From Vespa crabro (lineage: Eukaryota; Arthropoda; Insecta; Hymenoptera; Vespidae), in NCBI RefSeq assembly GCF_910589235.1, contig NW_025813595.1:2728001-2792000 (forward strand): a stretch of 64,000 bases of DNA. The letters run 5' to 3'. Positions within the stretch are counted from its first letter, which is position 1. The number at the start of each line of letters is the position of its first letter. Position numbers and translations under genes: made by a program. Shown here piece by piece: positions 40,796 to 52,128 of the stretch. The notes beneath the pieces were generated by a model. The model worked only from the letters and a program-made list of their open reading frames with translations, did no database searches and was not told the DNA's origin.

Positions 40796-41110
40796 AACAA
40801 GAGCGATAGTAACGTGAATAGTAATAACTATAAATACGATAATAATGATAATAATGAAAATAACTACAATAATAATATTAAATAATACACTAATACGGAT
40901 AATAACAATAACAATAATAACAATAATTACGATTATTACGATAATAACGATTATAATAATATTAATAATAATATCGATAATAAGGTTAATTACGAAAATA
41001 ACGGTAAAAAAGGTAATAACTATAATAACGACAATAATAATAATAATAATAACGATAATAAAAGTAATAACGATAATAATAATAACAACAATAAAGATGA
41101 TAACGATATT
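40796..41110. repeat. K family, copy 1
   Basis: AAGAGCGATAGTAACGTGAA, TAGTAATAACTATAAATACG, then TAAGGTTAATTACGAAAATA and ACGGTAAAAAAGG. Siblings: 48664-48970 and 50770-51095. Confidence 0.78.
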
Positions 41111-41457
41111 AACAATAATAACGATAATAATGATAATAATAATTATAAAGATAATGAAAATAATAATTATAACAATAATAACAATAATAAAGATAATAAC
41201 GTAATAACGATAATAATAATAAGATTTATGAAGATATTAGCAATAATAATGATAATAAAGATAATAATAGTATTATTAACAATAATAACAATAATAATAA
41301 TTCTAGCAGTAATTACAATAATAACGATAATGACGATAATAATAATAACACTAATAACAATAATATCGACAATAACTATAATTACGATAATAATAATAAC
41401 TATTATAGCGATAATAACGATAAGAATGATAATAATATTAATAATAATAACAATGAC

Positions 41458-42195
41458 AACGATTATAACGCTATTAATGATTTGTTTATACCTAAAATAA
41501 GGATAATAATAAAAAGAACGATAATTATAATAAGAATAATAACAATTATAATGGTAATAAAAAAAAATAATAATAATAAGACCTATAAGAACGATAATAT
41601 AGATAATATTAGTCATAGTAATAACAATATTAGCAAAAATAACGATAATAACGATAACAATATTAACGATAAAAACGTTAGTTATAATAATAGTAATAAC
41701 AATAATAACGATAATAAAGATAACAATAATAATCAATAACGATTATGACGATAATAACGTTAATAATAATAATAACTATAATAATAATAACTATAAAAAC
41801 GATAATAACCATAATAACGAAAATAACGATGATAGCGATAATAATAATAATAATAATAATATTAACGAAAATAGCGATATTAACGTTAAGCACGATATAA
41901 ATAGTAGTAAAAATAAAGGTAATAACGATAATAAGGATAATAACATTAAAGTAAATAACGATAATAAAGACAATAATATTAATAATAATAACGATAATAA
42001 TGATAATAGCGATAATAATTACATCGAAAATAACGGCAATAATAATAATAATAATAACGTTGATAAGGAAAATAACGATAACATCGGTAATAATAAGAAC
42101 AAAAATATAGATAATAACGATAATAACGATAATAACGATATTTAATATAATAATAATTACGATAATATCGATAATAATAATAACCATAACAACGA
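41458..42195. repeat. Duplicated block I, copy 2
   Basis: Partner of 10330-11090: GATTATAACGCTATTAATGA, TTGTTTATACCTAAAATAAG, AATAATAAGACCTATAAGAA, AACGTTAGTTATAATAATAG, TAATCAATAACGATTATGAC, AACGATGATAGCGATAATAA, ACGATATAAATAGTAGTAAA, ATAACATCGGTAATAATAAG. Confidence 0.85.
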
Positions 42196-42297
42196 TAATA
42201 TAGATAATTATAATAACAAAATTATCAATAATATAGATAATAATAATAATAAGATTAATAACAATAATTACGATGATAACGAAAATAACGATATAAA

Positions 42298-42520
42298 TAA
42301 GAAAACTATTGTAACAATAATAACGTATATATAATATAAACCACAATGTAGGTATAATAATAATATTAACGATAATAACGAAAAATACGATAATAACGGT
42401 ATTGATAATAACGATAATAACGTTAATAACGTTAATAATAATGGTACTAATAACTATAATAATAACATTAACGATAATAACGATAATGACGATAATATTA
42501 ATAACGATAATAGCTACAAT
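42298..42520. repeat. Duplicated block R, copy 2
   Basis: Partner of 24986-25200, interrupted at about 42327-42356 by a stretch off the triplet rhythm (TATATATAATATAAACCACA, ATGTAGG) that the partner lacks. Confidence 0.78.
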
Positions 42521-43016
42521 AACAATAATAATAATAATTATTATTACGATAAAGTCGATAATAACGATAATAACGATAATAATAATAATTATTATTACGA
42601 TAAACAACATAATAACGATAATAATTATAGTAATTATAATAATTATTATGATAAAAACGATAATAATGATATTAGTAATATTAATAATAAAGATAATTAC
42701 GATAATAACGATAATGATAATAACAATAATAACGATATTAACTATAATAAAATTAATAACTATATTTACGTTAACAACGATAATGATATTAGTAATAATA
42801 GCGATAATAACAATAATTACGTTAATAATAATAATAACATTAATAACGATAATAACGATAATAGCGATTATAACGATATTAAAGACTGTAAAAATTATAA
42901 TATTAATAAAAATAATATTAACGATAACAATGAAAATCATGATAATAATAGTAGTATTAATAACAATAATTACAATAATAACGATAATAAAGATAATAAT
43001 AGAATTAATAATAACG

Positions 43017-43054
<38 letters not shown>

Positions 43055-43260
43055 GATAATAACAATAATATCAATAATAATAATAACTATATTAAGGATA
43101 ATAACAATTATACTATTAATAATAATAACGATAATTACGATAAAGATAATAATAATAATAAAAATATTAAAAATTATAATCACCAGAATAATAACAACAT
43201 TTTATGATAAGAAATAAGGTTATGATAAGAACAATATAAATAATACTAACGATAATAATG

Positions 43261-43262
<2 letters not shown>
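42521..43262. repeat. Satellite with AA-family site
   Basis: Degenerate triplets. AA series at 42731-42810 (AACGATATTAACTATAATAA, AATTAATAACTATATTTACG). An (AAT)11 run lies at 43019-43051. The - strand is open for about 1.5 kb from 41678 to 43183, the longest frame in the window, but reads as an Ile/Val string and so is not called as a gene. Confidence 0.75.
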
Positions 43263-43308
<46 letters not shown>

Positions 43309-43310
43309 TG
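43263..43310. repeat. Perfect (AAT)16 microsatellite
   Basis: 48 bases, exactly 16 uninterrupted AAT units, bounded by GAT on the left and ATGATTAATACTCAC on the right. Confidence 0.95.
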
Positions 43311-45288
43311 ATTAATACTCACAATAATAACAATAATAACGGTTATGAGAAAATTAATATTAATAATTATAACGATAATAAGGATAATAACGATATAATA
43401 ATGATATAATCGAATAGAATAATAACAATAATAACGATAATAACTCTAATAATGATAATAATACTAATAATTATAACGATAATAACGATAATAACAATAA
43501 TAATAATTATAATAATGACGATAATAACGGTAATAACGCGTAATAATAAATACAACAGTAGCAATAGTAATAATAGCAATAATAACGATGGTAACGAAAT
43601 GGAAGGTAATGGTAATAATATTAATTACGAAATTAAGGAAAATAACGATAATAACGATATAAATAATATAAATAATGATAATAATTATAATAATAATAAA
43701 AATAATAACGATAATAAATATAATAACGTTAATAATACAAGTAATAATAACAATAATATCATTATTAAAGATAATAAAGATAAGAACGATAATAATAATC
43801 ATAATAATAACAATAATAATCATAACAATATTAACGATAATAACGGTAATGACGATAACAATAATAACGATATTTACGATAATATCGATAATAATATTAA
43901 TAATATTAACGATCATAAACATAATAGTAATGATAATAACATGTATAACGATAAGAACTATAATAATAATACAGAAGAAAATAATAACAATATTAACGAT
44001 AATAACGATAATAAAAATAAATATAATATCAAAAGTAGTAATAACGATAATATCGATAATAATGTAAATAAAAATAAAAATAATAATAACAACAATAATA
44101 ACAATTATAACGATAGTAATAATAACGAAAATAATAATAAAAGCGGTAATAATAATAACAATAATAACGAAAATAATGATAACAATGATAACGATAATAA
44201 AGATAATATCGATAATAATAACAACAATATTAACGAAAGTAAACTTAATAATGATAATAGTAATAACTATATAAACGATAATAACGATAATAAAGATAAT
44301 AATACTAATGATATTAAAGATAATAGTAATTATTATAATAACGATAAGAACGACAATATAGTTAATAGTATTAATAATAACAATAACGAAAATAAGGATA
44401 ATAACGATTATAATAATAATAATTATAACGAAAATAAGGATAATAACGATAAAACGAAAATAATAATAACAATAATAGCGATAATAACGATTTTAACGAT
44501 AATAAGGATAATAATAATAATTAAAATAACTATAGAAACGGTATAAACGATAATAACGAAAATAACGATGTTAACGATAATATCGATAATAATAAAAATA
44601 ATAATAATAATAATGATCGTAACGATAAGAAAGATAATAATAGCAGTAATCATAACAATAATCATAGCAATAACTATAATAACGATAATATCGATAATAA
44701 TAACAATGACAAAGTTAATAGAAATGATAATAATAGCGATAATAACGATAATTACTTTAATAATATTAACAATAATAAAGATAATACCGATAGTGACATT
44801 AATAACAATAATAATAATAGCAACAATAACGATAATTAAGAAAATAAAAATTATAATTAAAACGATACTATGGATAAGAATGATGTCATCAAAAATATTA
44901 CTAAGAAAAATAGAGATAATATCGATTTTAACAATAGAAATATTAACAATTATATAGATAATTATAATAATAATATTAACAATAATAACAATAATAACAA
45001 TAATAACGATAATAAGGATAATAAAAAAGACGATATTTTCGAATACAACGATAAAAGAAATATTAATAATACCAATAATATGGAAAATAAAGATATCGTC
45101 GATAATAATAATAACAATTAAAATGATAATATAGATATTAATATTATCAATATTTACGATAATAAGGATATTTTTAATAATAATAATAACGATAATAACG
45201 GTTATAACGATAAAAATAATAAGGATAATAACGATATTAACGATAAGACGATAATAACAATAATAATAATAATAAAAATAATAATAAC
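43311..45288. repeat. Satellite between blocks
   Basis: About 2 kb of degenerate triplets. A + strand frame is open for about 1.1 kb (43452-44546). It starts Ile-rich, turns Asn/Asp-rich and returns to Ile/Thr, which is the signature of two triplet-phase slips rather than of a protein. GAAATGGAAGGTAATGG (43598) is a G-rich spot. No long partner or RNA recognised. Confidence 0.75.
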
Positions 45289-45354
45289 GATAACATAGAT
45301 AATAACGATAATAGTAATAACGATAACATAGATAATAACGATAATAGTAATAAC
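45289..45354. repeat. 33-bp tandem duplication
   Basis: Two exact 33-base units starting at GATAACATAG (45289 and 45322). The partner block at 83-115 has a single unit, so this doubling happened after the block A duplication. 33 bases is 11 triplets, so phase is kept. Confidence 0.92.
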
Positions 45355-46150
45355 GATATTTTCGACAATAGTGCTAATAATAATAACGATAACAATGATA
45401 ATAACGATATGAATAATAACAATAATAACGATAATAACGATAATAATAATATTATTAATGACGATAATTACAGTAACAACGATAATAGTACTAATGACGT
45501 TTATAGTAATAATCATAATAAAGATATTAGCGATAATATCAACAATAATAATAATAATAGTAACCATAATAACGATAATAAAAATAATAACTATAATAAC
45601 GTTAATAACAATAAAAATAATAGAAATAATAGATATATTAAAGTTAGTAAGAATAATAACGATTATAATATTAATAATAATAACGATAAATACGATAATA
45701 GCGACAATATTATTAATAATATAACGTTAATAGGTATAATTACTATATAAAAGTTAATAGTAATAACAATAATAATAATGATAATAACGAAAATAATAAT
45801 AGCAATAATAATGATTTTTAATGTTAAGAATGATAATATTTATAACATTTATAACCATTATAACATTATCAACGATAATAATAGTAATGACTTTAATAAT
45901 AATAATCATAATAAAGATATTAACAATAATTTCAACAATAATAAATCTAAAAATAATAATTATAATAATAGTAACCATAAGAACGATAATATCGATAATA
46001 ACGATTATAATAAAAACGATAGAAACGATAATAAAGATAATAACGATAATAATATTAACGATAATATCGACATTATTGATAATATTAACAACGATAATTT
46101 TGATAATAACGATAATAAAATTAATAACAACAAAGATAATAACAATAATA
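45321..46150. repeat. Duplicated block A, copy 2
   Basis: Partner of 82-965: ATTTTCGACAATAGTG, AATAATCATAATAAAGATAT, GATTTTTAATGTTAAGAATG, ACATTTATAACCATTATAAC, ACGATAATTTTGATAATAAC. The phase slip at GATTTTTAATGTTAA is present in both copies, so it predates their separation. Confidence 0.85.
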
Positions 46151-46227
46151 TCGATAATATCGATAATAACGATAATAATAATAACGACAATAACAATAAT
46201 ATTGATAATATTAATATAAATATTTAC

Positions 46228-46390
46228 GATAATTTCGATATTAATAAATGTAATAATAACAATAATAACGATCATAAAGATGATAGCGACTATAATAATA
46301 ACGATAATACCGATATTAATAATAATAATATTATTGTTAGTAACAATAATAATGATAACGATGTTTTTAAAAGTAATAATAATAACGATT
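46228..46390. repeat. Y family, copy at 46.2 kb
   Basis: GATATTAATAAATGTAATAA, ACGATCATAAAGATGATAGC, TTATTGTTAGTAACAATAAT, then ATGATAACGATGTTTTTAAA. It follows block A directly; at the left end of the window block B follows block A instead. Confidence 0.8.
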
Positions 46391-46890
46391 ATAACGTTAT
46401 AACGATATTAATGACAATAACGATAATAACGATAATAAAAGGAACAATAACAACGATATTAACGAAAATATTAATAGCAATTGTAACGTTAACAACGATA
46501 ATAAAAATAATAATAATAATACCGAAAGTACAAATAATAACGATAACAATAATAACAATAATAGTGATAATATCGTTTATAATAATAATATTAACGATAA
46601 TATCAGTCATAATATTAATAGTGTTAACATTAAAACGATAATAACGATAATAAAGATAATAACAGCAATAATAGTAGTAATAAAAAAAGTAATAATTATA
46701 ATTACGATATAAACAATTTTAACTATAATAATAATTGCAATAAATACGATAATATCGATAATGATAATAACAATATTAACGATAATATCGAATATAATAA
46801 TAACATTAATAATTATAATAACGATAATAAGGATTATAAAGAAAATAATAATAATAATAATAATAACAATAATAAAGATAATAATGACAC
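46391..46890. repeat. Satellite between blocks
   Basis: Degenerate triplets. AACGAAAATATTAATAGCAA and TTGTAACGTTAAC (about 46462-46494) match 62343-62370, both downstream of a Y module. No gene or RNA is visible. Confidence 0.7.

Positions 46891-46938
<48 letters not shown>
46891..46938. repeat. Perfect (AAT)16 microsatellite
   Basis: 48 bases, exactly 16 uninterrupted AAT units, bounded by AATGACAC and AACAATAACGAT. Confidence 0.95.
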
Positions 46939-46943
<5 letters not shown>

Positions 46944-47291
46944 TAACGATATTAACGGTAATAACGATAAAAGTAATAGAAAAATGACAATAATATCAAT
47001 AATAACGATAAAAAAGATATTAAGGATAATATCGTTAATAATAAATACGATAATAACCATATCATCGATAATAATAATAACAATATTTACAATAATATCG
47101 ATTATAATAACAACATTATTGACGATAATACCGATAAAGATAAAAACAATAATAACAGTAATAACGATAATAACGATAATATCGTTAATAATAATAACAA
47201 TAATAATGATAATAGGGATAAAAACAATAACGATATTAACGATATTATTGACCATATTAAAGATAATAATGATAATAATTTAAAAACGATA

Positions 47292-47308
47292 ATAATTATC
47301 ATAATTAT
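47292..47308. repeat. Palindromic core D, copy 4
   Basis: ATAATTAT-C-ATAATTAT, then AGTAATAATAACGATAATAA. Upstream GACCATATTAAAGATAATAA matches cores 1-3. Confidence 0.85.
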
Positions 47309-47649
47309 AGTAATAATAACGATAATAAGGATATTAATAATAAAAATAATAACGATAATATAGATAATAATAATATAATTCATAACGTTAATAATGATAA
47401 TAACGATAATAACGGAACTTATAAAAAAATTGATAACGCTAATAACGATAATAATAATAGTTATAATAACATTATAAAAATAATAACGATATCAACAATA
47501 ATAACGATATCTATATTAACGATAATAAAGACAATAATAATAATATTAATAATAGTAATGATAATAACGATAATAATAATAGTATTAATAACAATATTAA
47601 AAATAATAACGATAATAACCATAATAACGATGATAATTATAATAATAAC

Positions 47650-47735
47650 GACATTAATAACTATAATAAATATAACAAAGATATGGTATTGACGATAAAG
47701 GCGACAGTAGTAGTAATAGTAATAACGATAATACT
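47650..47735. repeat. U family, copy 5
   Basis: GACATTAATAACTATAATAA, GATATGGTATTGACGATAAA, GGCGACAGTAGTAGTAATAG. GGTATT subtype. Confidence 0.8.
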
Positions 47736-47872
47736 AAAAATAGCGGCAATAATATAATAATAATAACGATAATAACTTTATTAACGATATCAATAATAAC
47801 GAAAATAACGTTAATTTCCATATTAATAATACCAATATTAAAGATAATAACGATAATAATAATAATAATAAC

Positions 47873-47950
47873 GACATTAATAACTATAATAAATATAATA
47901 ACGATAAGGTATTAATGATAATAACGACAATAGTAGTAATAATAATAATG
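47873..47950. repeat. U family, copy 6
   Basis: GACATTAATAACTATAATAA, GATAAGGTATTAATGATAAT, AACGACAATAGTAGTAATAA. The stretch before it (AATAACGAAAATAACGTTAA, TTTCCATATTAATAATACCA) matches 7271 and 55068 in blocks E. Confidence 0.8.
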
Positions 47951-48093
47951 ATATAAACGATAATAACGACAATAAAATAATAATAATAATAAAGATAATA
48001 TCGATATTATCGAAAATAACGATAATAACGTTAAAAATAATAACAATAATATCAATAATAACTATAATAGCGATTATAACGATAATAACGACA

Positions 48094-48158
<65 letters not shown>

Positions 48159-48490
48159 AAAAATATTAATGATTACAACGAGAATAATGATAATAATGGT
48201 AGTAATAATACCAATAATTACAATAATAACGATAAAAAGGATAATAATGATAAATACGATAATAACAGTTATAATAACAACGATAATAACGATAATATCG
48301 ATAAAAATAATAACAATATTAACGATAATATCAGATATAGTAATAATAATAATAACGATAATTACGATAAAACGATAATAATAATAAACCTAACAATAAT
48401 ATTCCCCACAATAATAACAATAATAATGGTTATGATAAGAATAATAATAATTGAAATTACGATAATAATGATAATATTAATAATAATAAT

Positions 48491-48525
<35 letters not shown>

Positions 48526-48663
48526 TAATAACAATAAAAACGATTATGATAAGAATAATAATAATAATAATAACGATAATAATGATAATAACGATAATAA
48601 ATATAATAATGATAATAATAATAATAATTATAACGATAATAACGATAATATCAATAATAATAT
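47951..48663. repeat. Satellite between blocks
   Basis: Degenerate triplets with (AAT)13-AAA-(AAT)7 at 48096-48158, and ATTCCCCACAATAATAAC (48401) carrying the only CCCC I saw on the + strand. ATGGTTATGATAAG (48425) also occurs in similar form at 43218. No gene or RNA is visible. Confidence 0.72.
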
Positions 48664-48970
48664 TAATAAGAGCGGTAGTAACGTTAATAGTAATAACTAT
48701 AAATTAGATAATAACGATATTAAAGAAAATAAGTATAATAATAATAATAAATATAAAATAATAACTATAATAACAATAGCAATAATAACAATAATAATGA
48801 TTATTACGATAATAAGGATAGTAATATTGTCTATAATAATGATAACAAAGATAATAACGGCAATATAAAAAATTATAATAATATCGATAATAAGGTTAAT
48901 TACAAAAATAACGGTAATAAGGACAGTAGCAATAATAACGGCAATAATAATAATAATAATAATGATACTA
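48664..48970. repeat. K family, copy 2
   Basis: TAATAAGAGCGGTAGTAACG, TAATAGTAATAACTATAAAT, ATAAGGTTAATTACAAAAAT, AACGGTAATAAGGACAGTAG. Siblings at 40796 and 50770. Confidence 0.78.
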
Positions 48971-49340
48971 ACAATAACAATAATAGCGATTATAATAATA
49001 ATAACAATAATACGATAATAACGATAATAATAATAAAAATAATACGATAATAACGATAATAATAATAACAATTATAACGATAATAACCATAATAGCGAAA
49101 ACACCGATAATAATAATAATAATAACGATAATAAATATAATAACGGTAATAAAAGTAATAACAGTAATAATAGTAATAATAGCAATAATAAGGATAATAA
49201 CGATAATAACGATTATAATAATAATGACAATAACGATATTAGTGATTAAAACGATAATAACGATATTAACGTAATAAAAATAAAGTTAATATCGAAGATA
49301 AGGTAATAATAATAAAAATAATAACGATAAAAACGACAAA
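48971..49340. repeat. Satellite between blocks
   Basis: Degenerate triplets with dense TAATAGTAATAATAGCAATA-type words at 49160-49190. It leads to the phase-less island at 49341. No gene or RNA is visible. Confidence 0.7.
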
Positions 49341-49426
49341 TAATGATATTATAATAATATCATTACAATACAATTCAATTACAATTACAATACATCACAA
49401 ATACAAATAATAATATTATACTTAAC
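49341..49426. other. Phase-less, G-poor island with inverted repeat
   Basis: The triplet rhythm stops here. A perfect inverted repeat opens it: TAATGATATTA (49341-49351), a TAA loop, then TAATATCATTA (49355-49365). It is followed by CAATACAATTCAATTACAAT, TACAATACATCACAAATACA and then ATAATATTATACTTAACGG. The + strand has no G from 49346 to 49426 (81 bases) and an excess of CAAT/ACAA words. The function is unknown. It could be the scar of an inserted element, a junction, or a different simple repeat. Confidence 0.85.
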
Positions 49427-50097
49427 GGTAATAACGATAATAACGGAAATAGTAATCGAAATAATAACAATAATAAAACAAATATTGATAATAACTATAA
49501 TATCGATAAAATATTAATGTTAATAACGACAAAACAGATAATAATTACGATAATAACGATAATAATATTAGTAATAACAACGATAATAACAATAATAACG
49601 TTAGTAGCAGTAATAATAATAATAATTAATAAAATCGACAATAACGATACTTACGATAATAATAGTAGTAATAAAAGCACTAATGTCAATAATTATTTTA
49701 ATAATGATAATAATGATAATAAGAACAATAATATCAACAATAATAACGGTAATTACATAAATAAAAACAACGGTAATAACGTTCATGACTAAAAAACCGT
49801 AATAACGACAATAATAATATCGATAATAACTTTAATATTAATAATAATGATAATAACTATAATAATAAAAGAAATAATAATAACAACAATAATAAAGATA
49901 ATGACAATAATAGCAATAATACTGATAATAAAGATATAAATAAAAATAATAATAATAATAACAATAATAACGCTAATTATGATAAAAATAAAAATAATAA
50001 TAATAATATCAATAATAACGATAATAAGGATGATAATAATAATAATAATTCCGATAACAGAGATAATAAACATAATAATAATAATAATAATAATAAT
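49427..50097. repeat. Satellite between blocks
   Basis: Degenerate triplets resume at once after the island. No partner copy, gene or RNA recognised. Confidence 0.7.
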
Positions 50098-50115
50098 GAT
50101 AATAATAATAATAAT

Positions 50116-50150
<35 letters not shown>

Positions 50151-50193
50151 TAATAATAATAATAATATTAATAATAATAATAATAATAATGAT
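50098..50193. repeat. 51-bp minisatellite made of AAT units
   Basis: GAT-(AAT)5-ATT-(AAT)10 at 50098-50148 is followed by GAT-(AAT)5-ATT-(AAT)7 at 50149-50190 and a third GAT at 50191. GAT and ATT both recur 51 bases on, so this is a tandem duplication of a 17-triplet unit with a shortened second tail. Confidence 0.9.
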
Positions 50194-50769
50194 AGTAATG
50201 ATAATAACGATATTATAGTAGTAAAAATAAAAATAATATCAATAATAAGGACAATAATAATAGTAATAATAACTATAATAACGATAATATCGATAATAAT
50301 TATAACGAAAATAACGACAATAATAATATTAATATTAACGATAATAAGAATAATAATAATAACATTGATAATAATAATAACAATAATATCGTTAATAAGG
50401 GTAATTACGATAATAACAGTAATAACGATAATATATATAAAACGATAATAGTAATAATAATAAAATCGATAATAACGATATTAACGATAACAGTAATACT
50501 AATAACAATAATAACAATAGTAACCAAATAACGATAATAATAATAACAATTATAAAGATAATAACTAGAATAACGATATTATTGATAACTATAATAACTA
50601 TAATTACGATAATAACAATAGTAAAGATGACAATAATATCGAAAACAACGATAAAAACGATATTAAAAGTAATAAAAGTAAAGATATTATCGGTAAAGTG
50701 AATAAAAAAACTAATATTATAATCGATAATAAAGATAATAAAAATAATAATAATAATAATAACGATAAT
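50194..50769. repeat. Satellite between blocks
   Basis: Degenerate triplets. AGTAAAGATATTATCGGTAA and AGTGAATAAAAAAACTAAT (about 50676-50714) are slightly mixed. No gene or RNA is visible. Confidence 0.7.
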
Positions 50770-51095
50770 ATCGCTAATAGTAACAACTATAAATTCGATA
50801 ATAATGATATTAATGAAAATAACTAAATTAATAATAGTACATATAACAATAATAAAGATAATAACAATGATAATAATAACATCACTAACGATAATTACGA
50901 TGATAACGATAGTAATAATTACAATAATGACGATAACAAAGATGATAATGATAATAATAATAATAATATTATTATCGCTAATAAGGTTAATTACGAAAAT
51001 AACGGTAATAAAGATAATAACAATAATAACGACAATAATAATAAGAGGAATAACGATACGAACGATAATAATGATAATAATAAATATAATAATAA
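50770..51095. repeat. K family, copy 3
   Basis: TCGCTAATAGTAACAACTAT, AAATTCGATAATAATGATAT, TAATGAAAATAAC, TAAGGTTAATTACGAAAATA, ACGGTAATAAAGATAATAAC. Confidence 0.78.
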
Positions 51096-51563
51096 GAATA
51101 ATACCGATAGTAACGATAATAATCACAATAAAAACGATAATCTATAATAATTATAATAACGATTATTATAAGAACAATAATTACTTTAATAACGATATTA
51201 ACAAAAATAATAATAAAAAGAATAACAACGATAATGTAGAAATAACGAAAACAATAATAACAATTATAACAATAATAACGATAATAATAATAGTAACAAT
51301 AATAATAATAATAATAATAAAAATAATAATAATAATATTATAGATAATAACGATAATTACGATCATAATAACAGTATTAATAACGGTGATAAGGATAATA
51401 ACGATAACATCGATAATAGTAATATCAATAATATCGATAGTAACTATAATAACGATAAGAATGAAAATAACGATAATGATAATAGCAATAATGACGATAA
51501 CAACGATAAGAACGATAATAGTAATCTTAATAATAACGAAAATAAGAATAATGACGATACAAC

Positions 51564-51608
<45 letters not shown>

Positions 51609-51751
51609 GGCAGTAAATATATTAACGATAATAACAATAATATCGATAAGAATAAAACGATAATAACGATTACGGTAATAATAATAATATCGATAGTAAC
51701 AAAAGGAAAGATAATGACGATAAAAATAATAATAATAATAACGATAAATAC
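51096..51751. repeat. Satellite between blocks
   Basis: Degenerate triplets with an (AAT)13 run at 51567-51605. No gene or RNA is visible. Confidence 0.7.
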
Positions 51752-52128
51752 GATATCAACGATAACAGCGATAATAATGATAATAACAATAATAATAACA
51801 ATAATAACGATAATAACAATTATAATGAGAACATTAATATTGATAATAACGGTAATAACTATAATTATAATAATAACATTATTAATGATAATAACAATAA
51901 AAACGATATCAAAACGATAATAAAAATATTTATAATAATAACGAAAATAGAGATAATCACGATGAAAACAATAATAATAATAACAATCATAATGATAATA
52001 ATGATAATAACGATAATAACGAGAACAATAGCAATAATAATACCGATAATAACGATAATGACGATAACAATAATAACGAAAATAACCATAATATTGATAA
52101 TAATAACAACATTAATGAGAATAACGAT
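51752..52128. repeat. Recent dispersed duplication, copy 2
   Basis: About 98.7% identical to 37002-37378 (five substitutions, no indel). Homology ends just after ACATTAATGAGAATAACGA; beyond that the two loci are unrelated apart from general satellite character. Confidence 0.95.

Noticed and set aside
41678..43183. The longest open frame (501 codons, - strand), with similar long - strand frames at 57504-58934, 20895-22322, 17313-18608, 3300-4469 and 13784-14950
   Set aside because: All encode almost pure Ile/Val/Asn strings from ATT/ATC/GTT/AAT triplets. (ATT)n has no stops in any - strand frame, so such lengths are expected. There is no domain, no varied composition and no conserved frame between duplicated copies.
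43452..44546. An Asn/Asp-rich + strand frame resembling the poly-Asn proteins of dictyostelids or Plasmodium
   Set aside because: It begins and ends as an Ile/Thr string because the triplet phase slips inside it. Real Asn-rich proteins interrupt their repeats with ordinary domains; none is seen here.
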